In this document: in pieces, positions 15,859 to 24,600 of the stretch
Layout: the number at the start of each line of letters is the position of its first letter
How positions within the stretch are numbered: position 1 is the stretch's first letter
Assembly: GCA_964511405.1 (NCBI GenBank)
Contig: CAZEFK010000006.1
Location: forward strand, 1-64,000
DNA: 64,000 nt
Reading direction: 5' to 3'
DNA from: CAZEFK01 sp964511405
Lineage (GTDB): Bacteria > Pseudomonadota > Alphaproteobacteria > Elsterales > Elsteraceae
Program-made: the position numbers and the translations under genes
The notes under the pieces: model-generated
What the model saw: only the letters and a program-made list of their open reading frames with translations
The model's database searches: none
Told to the model about the DNA's origin: nothing

Positions 15859-18516
15859 ATGGCGACGACATTCAACGCGGTCTTCTACCTACAGAGCAAT
15901 CCGGACGTCGCGGCGGTGGTCGCGACCGGGACCGTGACGGCGCTGCAACACTTCCAGCTGTTCGGGTCGAAGGAAGGCCGCAACCCGAATGCGTTCTTCA
16001 ATGACGCCTACTACCTCGCGCAGAACCCGGACGTCTCGGCGGCGGTGAAGGCGGGGACGATCGATGCGCTGACCCACTTCGCGGCCTTCGGCTTCAAGGA
16101 GCTGCGGGACGCCAACCAGAACTTCAACACCAAGCTGTACCTGCTGAACAACCCGGACGTTTCGGCGGCGGTGCGCGCGGGCCTGATCGACGCGCTGACC
16201 CACTGGAACCTGTTCGGCCGCAACGAGAACCGCGTCGCCTACGACAACTCCAGCCCGCCGAAGCTGATCCCGGCCGGCACGGTCATCTCGACCACCGTCG
16301 GCACGGCGCAGGCTGGCTCGACCTTCAACCTGACCACCGCCACCGACAACCTGACCGGCACGTCGGGTGCTGACACCTTCAACGCGATTTACGACGCGAA
16401 CTCGGGCCCGACCGGGTCGCAGACCACGTTCAACCCGCTCGACTCGGTCAAGGGCGGCGGCTCGGGCGTCGGCACCAACACCCTGGCGCTGACCGTCATC
16501 GACGATTCGGCCGCGGCGACCACGGTGACCCTGGCGAACGTCCTGGGCCCGACGGTCTCGAACGTCCAGAACATCAACATCAAGACCACCTACTCGAGCG
16601 GCGCGATCCAGGCCGGCACGTTCGTCTACAACGCGACCAACACCACCGGCGCCACCCAGTGGATCGTCGGCGGCACGTCGCAAGCCGCGGTGTCGATCTT
16701 CAGCATCGGCAACGTTGCGTCGTCGTCGAACGGCGCCACGACGTCGAACATCGCCTTGCTCGGCAATTCGGGCGGCGTGACGATCCAGTTCAACAGCGCC
16801 CTGCTGACCGGCACGGCCGACACGCTGAACCTGAACGTCGGCGGCACCAATTCGGGCCTGGTTTCGCTCGGCGGCAGCGCCGCGGGCTCGACCTTCGAGA
16901 CGGTTAACATCACCGCTTCGGCCAACGGCGCCCTGAACGTGCCGCAGTTCGGCGACTCGGTGGGCGGTGCGCAGACGATCAACCTCACCGGCTCGGGCAA
17001 CCTGGTCCTGGGCAACAACTCGGGCATCCCCGGCGCGACCAACGGCTCCGCCGCCGCCAGCAACGAGCTGAAGTTCGGCCTGACCCAGTCCAACTCCAGC
17101 GGCACGCTGAACGCGTCGACCTTCACGGGCAACCTGAACGTCGCGTTCTTCGACAATAACTCCTTCGTCGGGATCAATGGCGGCGCGGCCGGCACGATCC
17201 GCGATGCCGTGACGGTCACCGGCGGCAGCGGCACGAACCGCTTCAACTTCGGCGCCGGCCTGAACACCTCCGACTCCGTCAACGGCGGCACCAGCGGCAA
17301 GAACACCCTGGCGATCTCGACCCCGAGCAGCTTGGTTTCGGGTCTGGCGATCAGCAACATCCAGGTGCTGGAAGCCGACGCCCTCACCGGCACCTACACG
17401 GTCTCGAACCTCAACGGCGGCAATGTCGGCGTCCTGCTCGCCGGGCCGGGCCCGCTCACCGCGGCCTCCGGCAACAACGTGACGGTCACCGGCCTGTTCT
17501 CGACCGGGCCGAACAATGTGACGGTCTCGGGCGCTGGCTGGGGTGCCAACGCGGCCAACGCTCTGACGGCGACGCTCGCTGTCTCGGGCGCCACGACCGC
17601 CGGTCAGTTCGATATCGTCAACACGACCCTGGTGGCGACGGGCGCGACGGGCATCACCATCAACAGCCTGTCGATGGCCGGCGTCGAGACGCTGAACCTG
17701 ACGTCCAACCTGAACGGCTCGACCACGTTGGGCACCGGTCAGGCGAATGCGATCACGGCCCTCACCGACTCCAACCTGACTTCGGTCAACGTCGCGGGTG
17801 CGGGTGCGCTCAACCTGAACCTCAGTGGCAACAGTGCCCTGCTGCTGGTGAATGCGGCCACCGCCACCGGCAACATGACGATCGTCGGCGCGACTGCCGG
17901 CACCACGGCCGAACGCATCACGGCTGGCTCCGGCGCGACGTCGATCGCCGGCACCGCGGCGTCGGGCGACATCGTCGTCGGCGGCTCGGGCAACAACACG
18001 CTGCAGGGTGGTCAGGGCGCCGATACCATCACCGGCGGCTCGGGCAAGACGATCTTCCGCTACACGAACGTGATCGACAGCGAGACCAGCGGTGGCACGG
18101 GTGTCGACCTGATCACCGACTTCGCGACGGGTCGTGACAAGTTCGCCTTCGCTCCGGGCAACACCCTGGGCAACGGCTTCTCGGCGGGCGCCGGTGGTCT
18201 CGGCACCTCGACGGCAGGCAGCTTCGCCGCGGGCACCGCGGTGTACGTGGCCCTGGTGTCCGGCACGACCACGGCGTCGGGTCTCGACACCGTCGGCAGC
18301 GCCGGCGAGGCCCTGCTGGCGGCGACCACCAGCACCAGCACCGGTACCTTCGCGGTGGCGGTGGTGACGGTCACCTCGGGTTCGCTGCTCGGCACCTACC
18401 TGTTCATCCAGGACTCGGGTTCGGGTGGCGGCAGCTACAACTCGACCAGCGACATGATCATCAACATCACCGGCGCCACGGCGGCTCCGGTGGCCTCGGA
18501 CTTCACGTTCTTCTAA
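15859..18516 (+). CDS. RTX-type S-layer-like surface protein with N-terminal 42-residue repeats
   Basis: 885 residues, no Cys, very rich in Gly, Ala, Ser, Thr and Asn, with no N-terminal signal peptide: the profile of a type I-secreted surface protein such as Caulobacter RsaA. Residues 1-125 hold three copies of a motif with core NPDV at residues 14, 56 and 98, an exact 42-residue period; in RsaA the N-terminal region anchors to LPS. Residues 140-700 are low-complexity beta-strand repeats. Residues about 705-735 contain three RTX-like nonapeptides (GGSGNNTLQ, GGQGADTIT, GGSGKTIFR) for Ca2+. The C-terminus ends SDFTFF, an Asp followed by hydrophobics as in many type I secretion signals. Strong GGAG ribosome site, own terminator, divergent OGT operon upstream and triple OGT downstream. 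No type I exporter genes lie in this window. S-layer assignment is by composition and architecture. Confidence 0.82.
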   Translation: MATTFNAVFYLQSNPDVAAVVATGTVTALQHFQLFGSKEGRNPNAFFNDAYYLAQNPDVSAAVKAGTIDALTHFAAFGFKELRDANQNFNTKLYLLNNPDVSAAVRAGLIDALTHWNLFGRNENRVAYDNSSPPKLIPAGTVISTTVGTAQAGSTFNLTTATDNLTGTSGADTFNAIYDANSGPTGSQTTFNPLDSVKGGGSGVGTNTLALTVIDDSAAATTVTLANVLGPTVSNVQNINIKTTYSSGAIQAGTFVYNATNTTGATQWIVGGTSQAAVSIFSIGNVASSSNGATTSNIALLGNSGGVTIQFNSALLTGTADTLNLNVGGTNSGLVSLGGSAAGSTFETVNITASANGALNVPQFGDSVGGAQTINLTGSGNLVLGNNSGIPGATNGSAAASNELKFGLTQSNSSGTLNASTFTGNLNVAFFDNNSFVGINGGAAGTIRDAVTVTGGSGTNRFNFGAGLNTSDSVNGGTSGKNTLAISTPSSLVSGLAISNIQVLEADALTGTYTVSNLNGGNVGVLLAGPGPLTAASGNNVTVTGLFSTGPNNVTVSGAGWGANAANALTATLAVSGATTAGQFDIVNTTLVATGATGITINSLSMAGVETLNLTSNLNGSTTLGTGQANAITALTDSNLTSVNVAGAGALNLNLSGNSALLLVNAATATGNMTIVGATAGTTAERITAGSGATSIAGTAASGDIVVGGSGNNTLQGGQGADTITGGSGKTIFRYTNVIDSETSGGTGVDLITDFATGRDKFAFAPGNTLGNGFSAGAGGLGTSTAGSFAAGTAVYVALVSGTTTASGLDTVGSAGEALLAATTSTSTGTFAVAVVTVTSGSLLGTYLFIQDSGSGGGSYNSTSDMIINITGATAAPVASDFTFF

Positions 18517-18578
18517 ACGAAGAGGTGGGGCTGGGCGGAGGCGCCTCCGGGCGCCTCTGCCAAATGCCGAGACACGTG

Positions 18579-18608
18579 GCCCGCCTCGCGAGAGGCGGGC
18601 TTTTTTTT
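18579..18608 (+). terminator. Intrinsic (Rho-independent) terminator of the S-layer-like gene
   Basis: A perfect 9-bp stem, GCCCGCCTC (18579-18587) and GAGGCGGGC (18592-18600), with loop GCGA, is followed by eight T (18601-18608). It lies 63 bp after the stop codon of the surface protein and 82 bp before the giant OGT gene. Most transcription of the abundant surface protein should end here, so the OGT is either read through at low level or has its own promoter in 18609-18690. Confidence 0.93.
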
Positions 18609-18690
18609 GATGCGGCGCTGGGCGCACGTGCTGTCGTGCCTGGCTTGGACCATGATCCGCGCCGTTCGAATCCAGCAGGATTAACCCCGG

Positions 18691-21600
18691 ATGACCAACT
18701 CCACCGCCAGCACCGCTGACGATCGTTGGACAGGCGAGCACACGCGGGCGCTTCGCTATTTCGAAGCCGGTGCGGTGCGCACCGCGGCCACCATCCTGGA
18801 CGGGCTGCGGGGCGTCCTGGGTGATCGGGCGGCATTCTGGGCGGACTTGGCCCGCGCCTTGATTGGCAGCCGGCGAGTCGACGAGGGCATCGCCGCCGCC
18901 CGGCAGGCCTTGGCGCTGGACGGCGGCAACGCCGGCGCCGCGGCAACGCTGGCGCAAGGGCTGCTGCGCCAGGGCCGCCTCGACGAAGCCGACGCCATCG
19001 TCGCGTCGGCTGTCGGTCCCGGCCAGGCGGAGCCGGAATTGCTGTTGGCCCGCGCCGTGGGCGCCATCCTGCGCGGCCAGACCGATTCGGCAATCGCCGA
19101 CTTGGACGCCGCGATCGCCGGCCGCGCCGGGTTCGCGGAGGCTTTGGTCGCCCGCGCGCAGATGCGGGCCCGTCTCGGTCAGCTCGACGCCGCGCTCGAC
19201 GATGCCGACGCCGCCGTGCGGGCGAAGCCGAAACTGGCGTCACCGCACGTCGTTCGCGCCCGGTTGCTGGCGATGCGGGGCGACCATGTCCAGGCGCTGG
19301 ACAGCGCGCGAACCGGCATCGCTCACGATCCGGGCGCCCCGGAGGGCTATCTGGAAGCGGCATCGGCCGCGCAGGCGATGGGGCAGGCTCCCGCCGCCCT
19401 GGAATTGCTGCGTGCCGGCGTGGCCGCCGTGCCGGGCCATCCCGAGCTCATCGCCCGCGCCGGTCTGGCGCTGGCCCTCGCCGAGCGTCACGAAGAAGCG
19501 GTGCCGCTGCTGGAGCATGCCGTCGCACTCAGCCCGTCCCGGCGGGACGTCGCGGTTGCGCTGGCCCATGGCTTGGACCGCCTGCAGCGGACCGACGAGG
19601 CCGAGGCGGTTCTGCGCCGCGCGCACGAGCGCGCGCCGGCGGACGCCGATCTGACCGCCAATCTGTCCTTGTTCCTGATCGGCCTGGCCAAGCTGGACGA
19701 GGCGGCCGCGCTGGCGGCGGAGGCCGCTGCCCGCCACCCCGGTTCGGTCCTGGTTCGTGCCGCCGTCATCGCCTCGGCGCCGGATCCCACGGATCCGGCG
19801 CTGCGCCCGGCGGAGCGAAGTGCCGGCCTGGCACAGGTGCTGGTCCAGATTGCAACGGCGTTGTCACGCCGGGAATGGGCGAGCCGTCCGGACCAGTCCG
19901 AGCGCGCCGAGGCGTTGGCGGAGGTCGCGGCCGCGGTCGATCCCGGGTCCAGCGCCGCGCCGATGTGGCTGGGCCTCGCGCGCGTGCGCCGCAACGACAT
20001 CGACGGCGCCATCGACGCGTTCCGGGAGGTGGTGCGGCGTGAACCCGGCAACGCGGCCGGGCGTCAGAACCTGGCTGGAACCCTGGCGCGGGCCGAGCGC
20101 TTTGTCGAAGCGACCGACGTCGCGCGCGAAACCCTGTCCGTGAAGCCGGACGATCCGACGGCGCTCGCCGCCTTGGCCTCGATCCTGCGGTTGAGGGTAT
20201 TGCGCGGCCGGACCGAGCCGGTCCCGGCCGGCGGCGTGGCCGTGCCCGACTATCGGGACGAAGCCGCGGCGCTGGCGCGCCGGGCCCTGGAGATCGATCC
20301 CGATGGCCCGACCACGATCGCGGTCGCGACCGAGGTGTTGGACACGGTCGGCGCCTATGCCGAGGCGCTGGCCGTCGCCGAGCGAGCCGCGACCCTGTTC
20401 CCGACCGTGGCGGAGTCGCACCGCCGGCTGGCGATCCTCCGGCTGCGGATGACCCGGCACGCTGAGGCCGAGGCTGCGGCGCGGCGAGCGATCGAGCTTG
20501 GGCCCGACGAGGCCAGCAACCATTTGGGCCTGGCCGCGGTCATGTATGACTGCGCGCGCTATGCCGAGGCCTACAGCGCGGTCGGCGCCGCCCTCGCCAA
20601 GAATCCGGACCACCCCGAAGCCCAGGCGCTGCGTGTCACCATCCTGACACGACTCAATCGTCCCGACGAGGCGCTGCCCTTGCAGCTCGCATTGCTGGAG
20701 AAAGATCCGAATAATTATCGGCATCACATGAATGCCGGATTCATCTTCTATCAGAAGAAGCAGGCGGGAAAGGCGATCGCGGCGATGGGCCGGACGCTGG
20801 AGCTGCATGCGCGCCTGCCCGAAGCCCATCAGATCCGCGGTGCGTCATTCGGATTCCTGGCCCAGCACGACGAGGCCGTGGCCGAAGCCTGGAAGGCCGT
20901 GGAGGTCGCGCCGGATCGGCTGGGATTCTGGACGACCTACCTCTACAACCTGAGCTATCATCCGACCCGCCCGGCCGAATCGATCTTCGCGGAGTTCGAG
21001 CGCTGGGGCCGGATGCAGGCGCATCTGCTGCCGCCGCCCGAGCGCGGCTGGGACACGGCACCCGACCCGGACAAGCGGCTGCGCATCGGCTACGTGTCGC
21101 CTGATTTCCGCGCCCACACCTCCCGCTTCTATTACGAGCCGCTGTTCGAGCACCAGGACCGCCGCCAAGTCGAGCTGTTCGCCTACTCGGCCGTGAGCGC
21201 GCCCGACCAAGAAACCCAGCGGATGCGGACCTACTTCGACCACTGGCGGCCGATCCAGGGGTTGTCGGACGATGCCGTGGCCGAGATGGTCCGCCGCGAC
21301 CGCATCGATATCCTGGTCGATGGCACCAACCACATGGCCGAAGGCCGGCTGATGCTGTTCGCGCGCAAACCGGCGCCGGTCCAGGTGACCTGGCTGGGCA
21401 GCATCTGGACCACCGGCCTGACGGCCATGGACTATACGCTTCAAGACCCGTACATGGCGCCGCCCGGGACCGAAGCGGTCTTTACCGAAAAGATCTGGCG
21501 GCTGCCCCATAGCCTGTTCTGCTTCCGCCCGCCGCCCACCGCCCCGGAGACCGCGCCGGTGCCGTCGCGGGCCACCGGCTATGTGACCTTCGGCTATACC

Positions 21601-24600
21601 GGACGCAGCGAGCGCCTGAACGATCGGGTGATCCGGGCCTGGGCCCGCATCCTGGACGGCGTGCCCGGGTCGCGTCTGGTCCTGGATTTCCCGTGCTTCG
21701 GGGACGACGACACGCGAGACCATTTCATCGCGGTCTTCGAGCGGCTGGGCATTGACGTCTCCCGGGTGACCTTCACCTACAGCCGGTCGGTGTGGGACGC
21801 CCTCGCCGGGATCGACATCATGTTGGACAGCTTCCCGCATAGCGGCGGCACCATGCTGTTCGACGGCCTGTGGGCAGGGGTGCCGGCCGTCACCCTCAAG
21901 GAGCGGCCGCCCTGCGGCCGCATCGGCACCGGGTTGATGATGAACCTGGGCCTTGCCGACTGGGTGGCCGACAGCGAGGACGACTACGTCAGCAAGGCAA
22001 TCGCCTTCGCCGGGCGGACCGCGGAGCTGGACGCGCTGCGCCGCGGAATGCGCGACCGGATGCGCGCGTCGCCGCTGATGGACGAAGCCGGTTTCGCCGG
22101 CGCCGTCGACCATGCCTTTCGCACGATGTGGCGCGACTGGTGCGCGAGCCAGGGGGCGCCGATGGTCTCGGTGCCGACCGACGGGGTCGGCGGGGCCGCC
22201 CTGTGGTCGACGCGGCGGATGCGATGGCGCGGCGACTATCAGGCTGCGCTCGATGCGGCGGGCCAAGTGGCGTCCGCCAATCCGGACAGCCCGTTAGCCG
22301 CCCTGGCGCTGGCCGAGTGTCAGGTCGAACTCGGCGATTACGCGGGCGCGCGGCCGATCGTCGACCGGCTCGCGGCCTTGCCGGCGCCGCCGCCGGGCGC
22401 CTGGATCGCCAAGGCACGCTGTCATCTGTGGGCGGGCGAAGCGTCGGAGGCGCTGGTCGCGGCGACCCGGGCCCGGGAACAGGAGCCCTTGTCGCACCGC
22501 CCCGCGGCGGTCGAGGCGGCGGCGCATCTGCGCGCGGGCGATCTGGCGGCCGCCGAGGTGGCGGCAGTCCGGGCGCTCACGCTGGCGTCCGACGATCCGG
22601 AAGCGCTGGCGGCCATGGCGATGGTCCGCCAGGCCCAGGGCCAGGCGGCCAACGCCCTGCGCATCCTGGAGACCGCGACCCACCTGGCCCCCGTCGTGCC
22701 GGAGGTCTGGGAACTGCTGGCGGTCGCCTACGCCCGCCAGGGCAAGCTGGACGAGACGGCGGCATACGCTCAGAAGGCCGTGAAGGCCAAGCCGAACGCG
22801 TGGCGGGCCTTGTGCGTGCTGGCCGAATTGGCCCGCGCCCAGGAGCGTCATGGCGATGCCATCGACTTCTGGCGCCTGGCCTACAAGTACGACCAGCGCG
22901 ACCTCGGCCTGCTGCTCAACTTGGCCGATGCGCTGCGCACATCAGGCCATATCCGGGAGTCGGCGGCGGTCGCGCGGCGCGGCGTCGAGGTGCATCCCAA
23001 CACCGCGGAGACCTGGCTCAACCTCGGCGCCGTGATGCACGCGACCGAGGACGCGAGCCAGGCGATCGTGTGCTACAAGCGCGCCCTCGAACTCAAGCCA
23101 TCGCTGATGGGCGCCTATTCCAACTTGGCGGCCCTGCTGCTGCGCCAGGACCGCTTCGACGAGGCCGAGGCGATCGCGCGGGAGGGGCTCGGGCACGATC
23201 CCAAGCACAGCGACACGCTGATGCATCTGGGCGTGATCTATTTCGGCCGCCGGCAGCTGGTGGCGGCCGCCGAGTATGGCCGCCAGGCCCTGGAGACCAA
23301 CCCGAATTCGGCCATCGCCCATACCGCGCTGGCGGTGACGCTGGCCTATCTGGGCGAGTTCGACGAGGCCGCCCACCATTACGAGGAGTCGCTTCGGCTC
23401 AAGCTGCGCGGCAACGAGGAGGCGGCAAGCGCCCGGCTGTATCTGCTGAGCTATCACCCGACCATGCCGGCCGCGGCGATCTATGCCGAGTTCCTGAAGT
23501 GGGCGGCGCCGCATGGCGGCAAGGCGACGGCGCACACGGCGGTGGGCGAGGATCCCAAGCGCCGTCTGCGGATCGGCTATGTCTCGCCCGATTTTCGCAA
23601 GCATACGTCGCGCTTCTACTACAAGCCGCTGTTCCGCAACCACGACCGCGGCCAAGTCGAGCTTTACGCCTACGCCAATGTCCGCCAAGTGGATGGCGAG
23701 ACCGAGCGCTTCAAGGAGATGTTCGACGTCTGGCGGCCGGTGTTCGGCATGCCCGACGACGATCTGGCCGAGCTGATCCGCCGCGACGGCATCGATATCC
23801 TGGTCGACGGCACCAACCACATGGCCGACCACCGGCTGCTGACCTTCGCCATGAAGCCGGCGCCGGTGCAGGTGACCTGGCTCGGCAGTATCTGGACCAC
23901 CGGCCTGGACACGGTGGACTACAGCCTGCAGGACCCGTACATGGCGCCGCCCGAGGCCGACGCGGTCTTTCGCGAGACCATCTGGCGCCTGCCTAACAGC
24001 CTGTTCTGCTTCGATCCGCCGCCCGAGGCACCGGAGCAGATCGGTCCCGTGCCGGCGCTTGCCGACGGAACGGTCACGTTCGGCTATTACGGCCGCACCG
24101 AGCGCCTCAACGACCGCGTCTTCACGGCGTGGGGCCGCATCCTGGCCCGCCTGCCCAACGCCCGGCTGATCTGTGACTTCAAGGCATTCGGCGACGGGCC
24201 GACGGCGGACTACTTCCGCCGCCGCATGGCGCGATGCGGCGTCGACATCGGCCGCGTGACCATGACCTACACCCTGAACGTGTGGGAGGCACTCGGCCGC
24301 ATCGACGTCATGCTCGACAGCTTCCCGCACAGCGGCGGCACCATGTTGTTCGACGCGCTGTGGATGGGGGTGCCGATCGTGACCCTGGCCGAGCGGCCGC
24401 CCTGCGGCCGGATCGGCGCCGGGCTGATGCACAACCTGAAGCTTGCCGACTGGGTCGCCGATTCGGAAGACCGCTATGTCGAGGTCGCCGTCGCCAAGGC
24501 GGGGCGGATCGCCGAACTGGTCGACCTGCGCCGGACCTTGCGCGACCGCATGCGCGCATCGCCGCTGATGGACGGGCCAGGCTTCGCGCGGGCGGTCGAA

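Noticed and set aside
15889..18957. 1,022-codon open frame antisense to the surface-protein gene
   Set aside because: It follows from the C-ending codon bias of the sense gene, is Arg/Val/Gly-rich without any domain, and runs through the strong terminator.
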